From: Paulownia fortunei
Taxonomy: Eukaryota; Streptophyta; Magnoliopsida; Lamiales; Paulowniaceae
NCBI GenBank assembly: GCA_019321725.1
Contig: CM033112.1
Location: 23,714,509-23,778,508, forward strand
DNA length: 64,000 nucleotides
Direction of reading: 5' to 3'
This document shows positions 33,601 to 46,639 of this stretch, piece after piece. Every line of letters begins with the position of its first letter. Position 1 is the stretch's first letter. A model generated the notes under the pieces. It was not told where the DNA came from, made no database searches, and saw only the letters and a list, made by a program, of their open reading frames with translations. A program made the position numbers and the translations under genes.

Positions 33601-36600
33601 TTTCAAAGAATAAACAGACCTGACCGAAAAATTGAAGAAGAGAGAAAGAAGAGAACACAGTTATCCAGAAGTTACTGTGATTCGAACAATTGGCAAGTCA
33701 TCTCTATGCATACATTGATTCTTCAAGACAGTAAAATATATTGAAAAACTTTCTACTTGTATATGAATGAGGTATATTTCTGTTGTGTAGGGACTTATGT
33801 CAAACAGTATAACCTTCTGTTTCTGATCACAGTGGAAGACACCTTTCTAGAATATAAGACAGTTCAGCTAGCAATAAAAGTAACTATGAAGTTCTTTTAC
33901 CCTTGTACTCCCTAAGGTTTTGGCTTTTAGTTAGAAGATCCAAAACAGCTGTTGCAGCCAAAACACTGTTTTTTTCCAGTTTCCAGTGTGTGTGTGTGTG
34001 TGTGTGTGTGTGTTGAGAGAGAGAGAGAGAGAGGTTAACAAACAAATGCAACTCGAACCAAATCAATTTACTAGAAATCACGTGAGGGTATTGAAGAAGG
34101 GAAAGGGCACAGTTCAGTCTCCTGGACATATATCATATAGTCTTCAAACTGGGCATATGTGACCAGATTAAAAAACAATAGCAGCTTTACTAACCTTTTA
34201 CTGAGAATGTTATTAATTTCTCCTTCAATATTGTATTCATCAAAAAGAGGAGTCCTTTTGCTGTATAACTCAATTCTGTCACAAAGATTGGGAGCTATTT
34301 CCTGAAGATAGTTGGTAACCTGATATAGTACATGGCAGAGGTCAAAAACTTGTAATTAGAACCACATGCAGTTTTAATTTAACAAAACCAGGAAAAATCT
34401 GTTTAGATGCTGATTATTTATTACAACTTAATACAGTCATCCTTACAGATACACTAGCTGATTGTTCGCTAAAGTTTCAAAAAACAATCTTTTCCAGCAG
34501 GATTTAGGCAAAATATAACATCAACTTCTTCATGATGAACTGGCATTCATTGGCTAGAACTTATGTTTCTGAGTTGCCAATAATTACTTTCTCAATGCAC
34601 ATGACAACCAGATAACTGCATGAAAGAAAAGACGGCCTATCTGTACAATGAGAACTGTTTAAATTAAATAGCCACTGTCGCCAATGCAGATAAGAGCATG
34701 TAGATAAATTTGTCAGTATCAGACTAAGCTCTCAGCTCAGAAGATGGTCAGTACCAAGTAGGAGGAATAGTTAACTAAATATCCTAAGAATCTAACTCAT
34801 TCAAATGTCCTACGCATTTTGGTCAGTTTATAAGTGTGCATATTTAGAGGAAATCATATTAGTGAGTGCTGACAAATCATGTTTGTATTGAAGACCCAAG
34901 TGGGCAATGACATCTCCTTTGTCTCATTTCTTCAATTTCGTGACTGACATGAATTTATATATGTAGACCTTCATGCATCATCCACAGTGTATGCTTGATC
35001 ACAACTCATCCAGAGCAAGAATTTCTTTGGCGTAAATCATTTCACAGTTTAAATCCTTTGTACTAAACTGTTATGAGTGATATCCTGAGATACAGCTAGG
35101 GAGGAGATATCCCACTCCATCACACTGACTTAAAGTAAAATGTGAAGAGACACTAAGGCATCCATATTACAATTTCTAATTCCTTTAACTTTGTCTAAAG
35201 TTACTGGCTATCATACCTCATGATATGTCCGTGGAGAATCAACTACCATGCTCTTCACCTGTAATTAAGCCAAAATAAAGAGCACAGATACATGATTTAC
35301 AAGCTCGTTAAAACAGAAATTGTTGTGAGAAGACAGATTTAAAGTAGAACAAGAAAGTTGTATTAAATAAATGAAAAGTTGATGATGTCACCTTCTCATT
35401 AAAATAATCTTGGACAACAGAGAGCGTTTGGCCCATTGCCCTATGCAACATAACAGGAACTGCTCCATCAACACCTTCATCTGCAGCAAGAGCTGCAGAT
35501 TTTGCATGTTCCACTATACTTTTCCACGTTGATAGCAGACCTTCCAAATCCTTCTGCAATTCCTCTAACGAATGACCAGAAGCTACTGTCCTCACAGTGA
35601 GGCCAAATCCAGGAGGCTGCAAAGTTTTTGCTATGACCCGCAATCGTGTGCGCTCAACGCCAGAGATTTTCTTTGAAATTCCTATTGTGTTACAGCGAGT
35701 AATCAGTATCTGCAGCATTCAGGAAAATTAGAATAGCTTATTCTGCTGGTCTCCTAAATTTTGAAGCACGAAACATAGTAATTGAGGGAATATTAGATAC
35801 CCAGAATCTGCTTTTCAGCATTGGGTAAGCAGTCAATGTGGGTCCTTTTGTACCCAATCCTTCTTTAACAACTTGTACAATTATCTTAGAGCCCTTTCGA
35901 ACTTGTGACCACTTATTATCTTCTATTCCTAGAACCCTAATGCTGGCATCCTGATGTACATTCTTAGTCTGTCGCTCATCCACATCTCCATTTAGCAGTT
36001 CTAATGATTTCTCTTTATTGGCCTCATGTTCATGTTCAACAATACTACCATTTACATTTTGCTTAATAACTTCTAAAACATCAAAATGATAACTGTTTTC
36101 GTGACCTCCAAATTCATCATTGATGAATTCATCTTCACTTTCGTCATCCACCACCTCATCAAGTTCTTCAACTCCATCATAGTAGGTTCCTTCTTCAGGA
36201 AAATCCACCTGCTCTCCAGGTTTATCACATATGGATCCATTTACCTCTCTTTCCTTCATATGGCCATGAAACGGAGGTAATATAAATGGTTCCCTGTTGG
36301 GCTTTATATCCATGAAAGATGGCCTTGGGCTACCAATGTTTACAAATGCCCCACCCATGTGCGGGACTAGCTTTGATAATACGCCTAGATATACACTATC
36401 ACAATGCACATTGTTTTTTACAGGTTCCAACAATAACTCAACCAGGTTATCATTTTCTAGCACAGCAATCCTTTGCATGGTACATATGGAAGAATTTATC
36501 AATATAACAGTGGAAACAGAGTCCTGCTCTGCCATCACATTGCTTTCTACCTCATGCAGCAGGTTCTCAGGTACAGGTTGATGCTGCTCATCAAATGCCG

Positions 36601-39222
36601 ACTGAGTGACCTCATTTTTAACTGACTGCTTCGTGGTAGCATCTAAAACCATTCCGAAATTTGAGCGGTCAATAAAGACGGATGATTCAAACATCCAGGG
36701 CTCCTCAACCGGATGATTTGTTGATAAAGGATCATCTTGTTCAAAATCGTTCTTTATTTCATTCACATCAAAATCAGAATAAGTGTTGAAATCCTCACTG
36801 AGTCCAGACTGATTTAAAATTTTTGACTTTTGAATCTCACCATCAAAATACTGCAGAACATCTCTTTCATTATCAATATTGCTTGAAGTATCTAAGTCTG
36901 CAACATGGTGAGAGATAATGGATGACTGGCATAGCCAAGGCTCCTCAACAACCTGATCTCTTATTGAAAAAGCTTCACTGAAATGTGATGTCCTTCTAAT
37001 ACCAGCATTTTCATAATCACTAGAGAAGAGCCTTGACATCAAGGAATCACTTTTACAACATCTCGCAATCTTCTCTTCATCTGCGAAATCACTGGAAGTA
37101 TTTGAGTGTTCAGCAACATATTTCTATAAAAATTCAATATACAACACCATAAAAAATACAAGTAATACCTCTTAATGAAATTGGAACGAGAAGTAGTTGA
37201 ATTCTCTTTCCCATCCATGAATGACCTAAGTGAGCAACTGGTCTTCTTCGAGTACGAGATCTAAGCTTTGCAGTACGCCTTCTATTCTGTTGGCTCGGAG
37301 AATGTGCGAGCATAGAAAATTCAGCGCTGGGTCTCCACACCATATCAGATGATGTCCACATGCCTTCTTTTACAAAGCGGTCACACCTGATTTCCTTCAT
37401 GGTGTCTTCTAACAACAAAGAAGGCAGAGACATGAAATCAATAGGAATTGTAACAACTTGTTTATGGATAAAGATCATTAAGTTGTACACACAGGTTTCT
37501 AAAGTGACAAGATTTTTCCTTCTTTTTTATTGCCTAAATGAAAGAATATTGATTATCCATCTCAATAACTATATCAGGAATGAAAATACAGGCATCCATT
37601 CACATTACAATATTTGAAGCTTTTTAGACTCATGATTCCTGTAAATGGATTTCCTTGAAGTATCAGCAGTACTAGCTTCACCAGGCTAATTGGACCCATA
37701 TAGATCCCTGCAATCATGCTTTAATATATGGGAGCTTATTGATTAATCAACATTATTGGTCAACACTCAGCATGTCATGAGACTCGGAAGATACGTTCTA
37801 ACTTAAGAAACAACAAACACTCCAAAAGTTTCCTAAATCGAGAAGGTGCTATTAGAAGTAACTGATGATGATGAGTGAGCCTGAATGAGTTGCACTGCTA
37901 ATATATTTATTCTGAGAATAGACTAAAAGCATTTCCTTATGAATAATTGTGGAGTATTTGAGGGAAAATATGTCCTTGCAGGTTTGAAGATATTATACCA
38001 AGTATATAGTTTTACTCAAAATATTTTAGCAATGATTTTTATTATTCTGGTGTGTGCATGAAACAGAGCTTTTACCACTTGAGGGAATACAAATTACCTG
38101 GTTATTAAGAACATCATTAGTCCAAGGGTTGGCTTCACTCAAAGCTCCAACCCTGCAAGGATGTAGTAATGTAGTTTAAGGATACAGTTGATGAAAGTAA
38201 ACAGAACTTGAAAACAAATTTACAGGAAAGGTACTAAGAAAATTGAGGAAAAGTACCAAATAGAGCACTCTTGAGGTTTAAGATAACAAACAATAAATCT
38301 TGAAAGTGTCTCACCTTTGATATCTTCCTCCAACTTCCATTCTTCAAAATCTTCATAGTTGGGTCCACTTCCTCGGATAGATTATACGATGATGTCTGCA
38401 GCAATTAGAGTTAAAACATGAATTGGAACTGCTCCAACACCACTTTAAAAACTAATTGCATCATTCTGTTTGGTAGATTTTCACTTTCTTTATAATTTTT
38501 CATAAAGTCTTAGTTTGTATGGACCTATTTACATTAGATTGAAAGTTTAGAAGAGCACACTGAAACAAACAGCTCAAGAAAGTAAGTGAAAATTGCTCCT
38601 TTCTTTCTCTTTATTCTTTTCTATCCAAATAAACTATTTCCCCCCACCCAGCATCTTCAACTTACGAGAAGAACCAATTTGATTTAGGAAGGTACTCAAA
38701 ACTCAAACAAATGCCCATTTACCCTGTCCTTGTAATCAGAAAATCTAGCTCCATTACCAGTTTCGAAGTCAATATTAGAATAGAATTCATAATAAAATCC
38801 ATTTGGGATACAATAATTCACCAGGTAAACAGGTTTTCTTGTGGCACATTCTAACAAACACAATAAGGGATGGATCCATTAGACCAGTCTAATATACATT
38901 AATTGAAAATTGGAAAGCCTTCCTACCATTTATGTAATTAACATTAAAAAAACAGCATAATGCCCGAGAAACCATAAACGCACACACTCTCACAAAATAT
39001 ATAAGTACAGACTTTAATGTTTACAGAATATGTAAGTTTATACATACTCCTGGCGGAGGATTGAGCTGAAAAATGCAAATAAAGAGATAAAGAGAGTAGT
39101 GTGGGTAAGTAAAAAAGTGAAATTGAAGTCTGTTTGTCTGTCTCTATCTGTGAGGGTAGGGTGGCAAGGGGGCGGTGGAGGAGATGAGCAGCGGTTTCAG
39201 GGTTGTGATTTCTGCAAGCCAT
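27668..39222 (-). CDS. RNE: RNase E/G-like endoribonuclease, chloroplast (RNE)
   Basis: Well-supported minus-strand exons: 37123-35801, 35709-35392, 35258-35217, 34319-34195, 33323-33176, 31645-31573, 30371-30259, 29728-29609, 29339-29184, 27846-27668. They join in phase with GT-AG borders. Motifs: S1-like segment ([11 protein letters not shown]...MGGAFVNIG), core [14 protein letters not shown], catalytic Asp motifs [12 protein letters not shown] and [12 protein letters not shown], the REK-type block [16 protein letters not shown], the zinc-link-like [12 protein letters not shown], and a C-terminal tail rich in Lys. The family cuts polycistronic chloroplast transcripts. An exon near 37410-37168 ([15 protein letters not shown]) is the end of the starch-binding-like N-terminal module. 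Short candidates at 38400-38320 and 38157-38103, and a possible start at 39222 ([15 protein letters not shown]), are less certain. The rest of that module was not found, so the 5' end needs transcript data. Confidence 0.85.
30389..30726 (+). repeat. Solo-LTR-like insertion in an RNE intron
   Basis: The sequence starts TGTTGGAAAC, contains a TATA box (CTATAAATAG, 30629-30638) followed about 50 bases on by ACAATAGAAATA and a TCTCTCTC tract, and ends near GCATTTCA. This layout is that of a copia-type LTR with U3, TATA and R/U5. It begins only 18 bases outside the acceptor of the RNE exon at 30371 and is antisense to RNE. No target duplication was detected, so the exact limits are open. Confidence 0.5.
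31413..31611 (-). repeat. Tandem duplication of the 3' half of an RNE exon
   Basis: Unit one (31611-31527) contains the true end of exon 31645-31573, coding [12 protein letters not shown], with donor GTAAGT. Unit two (31526-31413) repeats the same coding piece and intron start, but its donor is GCAAGT and it holds a G/C-rich insertion (near 31429-31450). The second unit lacks the upstream exon part and an acceptor, so it should lie silent in the intron. Confidence 0.85.
31960..32500. repeat. Probable transposon remnant in an RNE intron
   Basis: The left end carries a GC-rich motif pair (GACCCGACCACGGTTTCGG, GGAACCGC) unlike the surrounding intron, followed by about 450 bp of purine-rich, A-rich DNA with reiterated AAATTTGAA and GAGAATTGAGAG-type strings. 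No coding frame or clear terminal repeats were seen. The composition suggests an inserted non-autonomous element. Confidence 0.35.
33986..34033. repeat. Compound (GT)n(GA)n microsatellite in an RNE intron
   Basis: About 14 GT units (33986-34013) pass directly into about 10 GA units. This would be a length-variable marker within the gene. Confidence 0.95.
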
Positions 39223-40439
39223 ATTCCTCTCAATCTGTTTGTTTATCTACTTTCAAATGTTTGTAATGAATAATAAAATAGCACTTTGCCCCTCCAATTT
39301 TCATGGTTTCTCACTTATCTCTCGAAAAAATAATTAACACTACTTCTTTAATCTTTACCATAAAAAATGTATGCATGAATTGGCTAATGTAACAATTGTA
39401 ATATTATCACATAGTACCAAAGACAATTATGCCATCACAACTTGTTGTTGGCAAGATTAATTACGAAATAATTATGTATCCAATAGTTATCAAACACTCA
39501 AAAAAAAAAAAAAAATAACCTGAACAATTTGAAAATTGAGAAGTAGATTATAGTTATTCACATTGAAATGTTTGCATATGAAAATTAAAATTCACCAAGA
39601 TGGTTAACTTTCTTTAAGATAAAATCCATAATGTTTAATTCCAATTTTAAAGTGCATTCACTTTAAAAGTACTAAAAACTAGCAATAATTTATTTTTTGA
39701 AAAATAAACTTTGAGTTACTTGTAAACTTTCTCATAATATCCAGATCAAAATGAAAATAACAACTTCATTCATGATTAAAGCATTAAGAATCTGATACAA
39801 ATTATTTATCTGAAAAAAAAAACTTTGAGTTGCATATAAGTTTTCTTAGGAAAAAAATGAAAATATGAACATAAACTTGAAATCACCAAACGAACCACGG
39901 AAACTAGTTTTTTTAAACTTAAAGTCATGGTTAACTCTAGGGTATTTGTACTTTACTTTTGTAACAAATCTTTAATTTCTCAACTTTCGAGTTGTTGGAC
40001 AAGCAAATTATCTTCGAACCACTGACTGCAATTTAGAATTAATATAAATTATTTAGCCAAAGTTTGTTCACCTTATTAATTTTTAATCTATATGAGAAGG
40101 AATATAATATGCAATATATGTTACCATAAATTACGTTCTTACAATTGCAATATTGTTGCTTCCAATTCAAATAACTTAAGTATGTAGAAAGGTTTTAACT
40201 AACGTGTGTTTTTTTGTTTTTGTTTTTTTTGTGATGACCATTTTTACTGATTTTAAAGATTTCAACAGAAGAATAAAATATACTAAACAATGAAACATTT
40301 TTTAAACTTATTAAAATTTAGAAATTGACAAAAATTTTGATTTCGTCAAAAAATAAATTCAATCATAATCAAACATGTAAGGCTATTGGGAGAATGAAAC
40401 TAGTATTTGTTTGTATTTTGGGAGAAACTGCTAAAACTT
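39223..40439. other. AT-rich intergenic DNA 5' of RNE
   Basis: The first few hundred bases should contain the RNE promoter (minus strand). No clear TATA box was pinned down. Beyond that only AT-rich DNA with A and T runs (for example near 39500 and 40215) was seen, up to the gypsy remnant. Confidence 0.45.
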
Positions 40440-42150
40440 GTACTTTAATTGTTGGTCTTGGTCGAAGGGGTGTTCACTAAGTTCATCATCCTGTTTCACC
40501 AATCTTCTTGAAGTCTCGAGATGGGATAAGACCTGCTTGAGTGGTTGATTTGTTAACACTATTATTGAATGAGATTGAAAATAAGGGTGGAGTTTCCTAT
40601 TTGCAATGATGAGGGCTAAAGCTAGTTTTTCGATGTTCGGATATCTTATCTAAGCTTTATGAAAAGTATGGCTCACATAGTAAAGTGGATGGTGATATCG
40701 TCCTATCTCATGGACCAGAATTGCATCTACTGCTTCTTTACTAGCACCAAATAGAGAAATAAAGATTCCTTAGCATCAGGTTTGGTTAATAGTGGTGGTT
40801 AGACTAAATACTTTTCAAATCGTCAAAAGCTTGTTGACATGCGGTGGTCTACTCAAGATTTTTTTCTTCTCGAAAGTATTTTAAAAAAAGCCGATCCTTT
40901 ATCTACCGATCTAGAGATGAATCGGTTTAAGGCAGCTAGGCGTCCGGTCAGCTGTTGGACGACTTTTATAGACCGAGGCGATGATATACTGAGGATGGCT
41001 TTATCTTTTTGGGATTTACCTCAATGCCTCTTTTCGAAATCGCATATTCTAAGAAATTCCTTTCTCGTACTTTGAAGACACATTTAGCGGGACTGAGTTT
41101 CAAATTGTATGTTCTTAACACGCTAAAGCATTCACATATATCTCGCATGTGATCCAAGGATCGTTCACTTTTGACAAGCATGTTGTCAATATACACCACT
41201 ATGTTTCTCCAAATCTGTTTTTCAAACATTTTATTAATGAGCTATTGATAAGTAGTTCCTGTATTTTTCAAACCAAAAGGCATCACCCTGTAACAGTAGA
41301 TGCCTTGATCAGTGACAAAACTGGTGTGCTCTTGATCTTCAGGCGCTAATTGTATTTGATTATAACCCTGGCAAGCATCCAAAAAATTGAGTAGTTATGT
41401 GAGGAAGTGGGAATGGGTCATTTGGACAAGCTTTATTTAAATCAGTAAAGTCTATGCAAAGGCGTCACTTTCCATCGATTTTAGGCACCAACGACATTTT
41501 CAAGCCAATTAGGATAAGCCACGGAATGGACATATTTTGCTGCCAGCAATTTTTCCACTTTTTCCTTGATGTGTTTACTTCTTTGCTCCAAAAGTCCTTT
41601 TTCTTTGCTTTACTGGTCTCACATTGGGATCAATGTTGAGATAATATACTATTACTTCTAGGGGGATGCTTGACAACTCATCCATTTTCCTAGCAAAAAC
41701 TTTGACATTTTATATGAGAAATGTAATCAAGGCCTCTTCTACTAACGACTCTAAACCAACTCCAATTCTTGTTACTTTTGGGGAATCATCAGATATCATC
41801 TCTATGACCTTGAATTCCTCAATTGCTTCAATCTTACTTCGACAAGCTTTCCTTTCTTTTTCTCATTCAGTGTATCATCAGTTGATCCATCTTCTAATGA
41901 TAACACTACTTTTTGCTTTCCTTTATCCACTATAACATTATTCTCTTCTAGTCGTTTCAATTGGTTATTAACTCTGTGTGAAGTGCTTGCATAACATTCC
42001 CTAGCTATTCTTTTATCGTCTTTTACTTTTCATATTCCTTCAGGAGTTGAGAACTTTAACTTTATATGGTAAGTAGAAACTATTGCACGTAACAAGTTTA
42101 GCGCTGGTCTTTCCAAAATCATGTTGTAAGTGGAGGGAGCTTTGACAACT
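40440..42150 (-). pseudogene. Tat-type protease end, RT and RNase H start, broken
   Basis: The protease C-terminus (NMILERPALNLLRAIVSTYH) lies at about 42140-42070. The RT follows with WRLCIDFTDLNKACPNDPFP-like wording near 41480-41430, the block QGIYCYRVMPFGLKNT near 41310-41265, and the palm VYIDNMLVKS at about 41190, where the second catalytic Asp of YxDD is Asn. RNase H pieces run to about 40440. The copy is inactive by stops, frameshifts and this residue. Confidence 0.8.
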
Positions 42151-42599
42151 AGAAATTTGACCATCTTCGTTACCCTTTTAGGATAAGATCTTAATTATAT
42201 CGGGAGAGATATTTTTTCTAATGCTTCCACAACTTCTTCGCCGAAACCTGTAAGTGGAATTGACTTAACCAAGTTGTGCATTGTCAATCCAAATGTGTGA
42301 CAGTCTTATAGAATATGATGATAGCTGAATTTCCGCTATCAACTGGTATCTTCTTAATCTAGAAATTTGATACCATTGTTGAGATTACTAGGGCATCATT
42401 ATGTGTGTTTTCAGACCATTTAGGTCTGAATTCGTAAAAGTGATATCTTCTGCCGGAGTTTATACGTTATAGATTTGTCCCATCGAATGGTCCAAATGAA
42501 GATAAATTTCTCCTGATGCTCGCAATAGATCTCTTCTTGCATTATGAGAGTCTTTATTCGCAGGCCTCCCTGAAATAATGCCTATTACTAGCAAGTTCT

Positions 42600-43990
42600 C
42601 ATCATCATGATCCCATCTGCTATCATGAGCTCAAGGTGGATCTCTTGGCCTTGAAGTTTCGGACCATCCAGAACTATGACGTTTAACTTTAAACTTGCCC
42701 ATGAATTCAATCAAATAACCTTTGCGGATGAGTTTCTCAATCTCATTGCGTATGTGATGACACTCTTCAGTTATGTGTCACTTATCCCTATGAAATCTGC
42801 AATACTTATCGGATCTCTATCTTTTAACACTCTTCTTCATAGGTCGGGGTGGTTGAACTAGACCCTTATGTTCAGCTACCACTAATATTTATGATATTTT
42901 GGCTTTAAGATGAGCTTAATTATTGTATCTTGAAGGAAGAACATGCCGTTTTTCCTCATTTTTTCTCCTATAAAGCTTTTCTTCTACTTGGTGTTTTCGT
43001 TTGGCTGGTGTAGTTAGACCAGTAGTCTCCTCAATCCTATTATACTTTTCAACCCATGCCAGTAATTCTTCTAATGTGTTTGGTAGTTTTCTAGCTTTGG
43101 ATTATTTGAATCTCCATGACGGAGGTTCTGTTGTATTATTCCAGCTAATAGTTCATGATTAACATGTAGGACTTTGTGTACTGCTTTAATAAAACGCATA
43201 ACATGTTCACACAATGACTCTTTTTCTCATCGTCTAATTGAAAATAGATGAGATGCAGTCTTTGGATACTTGCAATTTATCAAAAATTGATATAAGAATA
43301 TATGCATCAATTGTTCAAAGCTGGTGATGTTACCAGCGAGTAGTTGGTTGAACCAGGAGAGTGCACGCTTGGTTAGTGTGGTTCAGAAGATCTTGCAGAA
43401 TGCTGCATCACTTAAATCATAAAGATCAACTTTAGCGAAAAATTTATCTAGATGTTCCTGCGAGTCTCCCATTCCATCGAATTCATCAACGTTTGCAAGT
43501 TTGAATCCTAATGTTAAGGATTTTCCTAGGATGGTGGTAGCAAAAGGGCTTCGCTTTGGGAGCACAAATGCGAGTGGAAAACAATCCATTGCGCGCCCTT
43601 GTATATCAGTTGGAAGATTGGAAGTACCTTCCTTAGATTTGGTGTTTGCTAAAAGGATTAGGATTTGATTAGCTATTCTCACATGAGGTCCTCCATCTCT
43701 ATCTCTTTGCTCTTTACATTTAAAGTATGGTCTTGCGGAATAGGAGGTGAAGCTTGGCTACTAACGTTTGCTTGGTTGTCTTCTTCTTTTCTGATTCTTT
43801 CATTTTTGAGTTGTGGTTTGACGTTCACAACAAGGGGTGAAGCCTGACTACTCATGTTTGCATAAACGCCTCATTCACCATCAATTCCTTCATACCTCAA
43901 CCTTGTCCTTTTATGAGTCAGAATGGAATCCTGACTTTGATGAGGGGAATGAGGGGGCTTTTCTCGGTGCTGGTTCTTGACGTATTGTGC
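42600..43990 (-). pseudogene. Tat-type gag, broken
   Basis: The frame 43682-43383 carries SPFATTILGKSLTLGFKLAN and EFDGMGDSQEHLDKF, the conserved gag entry of this lineage. The next block (ALSWFNQLLAGNITSFEQL) continues at 43370-43310 after a stop. Near 42820-42730 the segment DKYCRFHRDK...TEECHHIRNEIE marks the Cys/His knuckle, with the middle Gly-His replaced by a stop. This would be the structural protein of the particle. Confidence 0.75.
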
Positions 43991-44248
43991 TACTGCTTAA
44001 GTGGCGGCCTTAGATGTAGCATCTTTTATCATAATTCTAAGGACTTATTGTGTAATTTATAAAACCACGGGCTCAGGAAGATCGATAGTCTGAAGATGAA
44101 GATGTGGTGGTTGATCCCGCCTAGGAGGAAATAGGCATTGATCTTCATCATTCCTATTGACATCTTCAACGTGTGGCACACCTTGAGCACTTATTTCTCT
44201 GACAACTCTGAATCTGATTTGCTTTCTCAGTGTTAAGATAATAGCTTT

Positions 44249-44263
44249 CCACAAACGGCGCCA
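44249..44263 (-). other. Retrotransposon primer-binding site
   Basis: The minus strand reads TGGCGCCGTTTGTGG, the tRNA-complementary start of minus-strand DNA synthesis common in plant gypsy elements. It lies 7 bases inside the LTR end. Confidence 0.8.
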
Positions 44264-44270
44264 AAGATAA

Positions 44271-44703
44271 TGTGGAATCATCTTGATTTTATTAAACTCC
44301 AAATTGGATTTTTTTTCTAAGTGGATCGTTACCTGTGCTATAAAAAAATGTTAGGGATGTTGGGGGTTTGCCCGATGAATACCCTTCGACACTTAAGTCA
44401 GAACCAGAAAGAAATTCGTAATCTAAGAAAAAGTTTTGATTGTAAAAGTGTGAAAATGATTTTCTTACCTTGGAAAGGTTGAAAAATGGGATATTTATAA
44501 ACTTTCATCAAAGGGTGATTATCCAGCGCATTTGGTATATACCAAATGGATATTCAAAACCCATTGGAACGGATTTCTCACATGAGCCTTTTTTAGTTGT
44601 CTTATTAGGCCTCACCTTATTGGTCTCTTTTCATTGGGCTAATACTTAAATATAAGAGTGCTGAAATTGATTGGGCAAGAGTTGATGAGTTTGGGTCATT
44701 ACA
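44271..44703 (-). repeat. 5' LTR of the Tat-type element (433 bp)
   Basis: Minus strand: begins TGTAATGACCC at 44703 and ends GATTCCACA at 44271, giving the TG...CA ends of an LTR. A minus-strand TATA-like site (TTTATAAATATCCC, about 44500-44487) would drive the element transcript. The primer-binding site follows after 7 bases. Confidence 0.75.
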
Positions 44704-45840
44704 CCCACACCCTGGTTTCCTGGTATGGATTTTTTTTTTTTTTTAAGTTATCTTGAACTTTATTGTATTTTCATATATGATATGGCCAGTCAATGATCTT
44801 TTTGCCCAATTATTATTGAACATATTATAAATTTGAATTAAAAGTTAAATCATTGTTTTTGCAGAAAAATGCAAGGCAAATGTAATATTGTTGTTGTTTT
44901 GCCAAAATCAACCAAGGGCCATTACCCCATGACAATATCATATGTCTACATTTCGTTCTTTATGATTATTTCTTTTTTAATAAAGAAATTGTAAATTGCA
45001 ATCAATATTTTGAACTTTCAGCAAACATATTTTCAACACAACATGAATAGCTTCATATATGAAAGTATGAAAATAGGATGCAAAAGAGAAATATGAAAAT
45101 ATTTATGATGTGTTGGAATCTTGAACCTTGTATGTTTGTATTTCCAATGACAAATTTACATTTCCACTGTTTTATTCAGAATTCAATATTTGTGTGAAAG
45201 ATGGAATCATATCTGATTATAGGTTAAGAAATGATAAAATAGATATTTGTATTGAGATTTTTTTTTTTTTTGTTTTCTACATTAAAATGAGAAATTATGT
45301 GCCTACAATTGGTTAATCTGATTAATCTTTTTCTGATGGAGGAGCAGAATCAGTGGAGTAAATGGAACCTCAATGGGGTGCTATTAGGACTGCCACAAAT
45401 CAACTCATGTTCTATGAAAATGTAGGAATATGATGTATAGATAGTTTATATAATAGTGGATTGTTGGTCACATAAGGAAAAAAGTTGTATATTAATTTGA
45501 TAGAGAAATAGTAGATAGTAGTAGAATGTGTAGTATTTGTAGTCGAATGTGATGGATAGTGGAATACAAGTGCAATAACTTTTATTTCTCAAGCTTTGTT
45601 GGCTTCACCCCTATTTATACTATTATCTCCTCAAAGTGTACGGTAGAGATTTAATACATTTAATGCTATGAAGTGATTCTCTAGGTCTTCTCTAGCATAT
45701 TCTAAATATATGCTACTAGATTTTTATTAAAAATATTTTTAGAAAAATTTCTTATAATATCTTAAATATTTCTAAAAACTTTTTTATAAAAATATTTTTA
45801 AAAATATTTCTTTCTTTCTTTCTTGAAAGATTCCTTTTAT
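44704..45840. other. AT-rich intergenic DNA
   Basis: No gene was recognised. Poly-T runs near 44728 and 45257. A small duplicated TAGTAGAATGTG/TAGTCGAATGTG string lies near 45520-45550. The right part (45720-45840) is TTTTTA-rich. Confidence 0.4.
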
Positions 45841-45848
45841 ATATTTAT

Positions 45849-46538
45849 TAGGGGTGATCGTAATTTTTAAAAAATCATCCGCACCGTCTGAACCGTCATA
45901 TACCGCACCGTCCGAATTGTCCTATATCGCACCGTTAATATTGATTTATCACAAAAATTATGATCTAAAATACTAAACAAAAACATCATTGCCAAGGCGG
46001 TGCGATGGCGGTTTGGGAGCTAAAAAAATCACAAAAAATCGAACCGCTTATTCATACCTTAAAAGAATAATTTTATAATTAACTTATCATACCAAACCTT
46101 AATAATTAAGCTAATTATTCTTTTTTCCAATTCACATCTCTCAATCTCAACACTCAAGACAAAAGACAAGAGCACAATCATCCCACATAAATGAAATTAA
46201 ATGAATAAGTAGAATATATGAAATAAATTAAAATTTATGCACAACGATATAGTTATTTGTTAGTATATGAAAGATTATGCTATTATTTTTAGGATAAAAG
46301 ATCATGGTGTTATTTTCATGTTCAAATAATTTTTTTTATTAATGTCTTAATTTTTTGAATCTTAATAATTTCTCTTTATTGGTAAAAACCGCCAAACAGC
46401 CTGCAACCACTTAAAATCGCACTTTCGTTTTACTTGAAAAAATCGTAATTTAAAATTATTTTTCAACAAAACCGCATATGACAATTCTATTTGAAATAAG
46501 TAAAAAAAAATCGTAAAATTACACTGTGATCACCCCTA
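45849..46538. mobile_element. Non-autonomous hAT element 1 (690 bp) with perfect target duplication
   Basis: The ends are TAGGGGTGATC (45849) and GATCACCCCTA (46538), inverted repeats. The identical 8-bp string ATATTTAT lies on both sides (45841-45848 and 46539-46546), the target duplication expected for hAT. Subterminal regions carry GC-richer motifs (CCGCACCGTC several times on the left, AACCGCC and CACTTTCG on the right) around an AT-rich core. There is no transposase frame. It is related to the element at 61131-62160. Confidence 0.9.
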
Positions 46539-46639
46539 ATATTTATCCTAAAATTATGTCTTCTTCCTTCCTCAAAAACTTCTTACCAATATTTATTATT
46601 TATAATTTTTTTTAGAAAACCTCCATACCCATTCACGTG

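Larger units (their letters stand above)
40440..44703 (-). mobile_element. Tat-type Ty3/gypsy remnant, 5' two thirds
   Basis: In minus-strand order: LTR 44703-44271, primer-binding site, gag, protease, RT and the start of RNase H. No integrase and no 3' LTR follow; the element ends in AT-rich DNA near 40440. The gag wording, the YCRFHRDK knuckle and the VYIDNMLVKS palm are typical of the plant Tat/Retand branch. Frameshifts and stops are frequent throughout. Confidence 0.85.
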
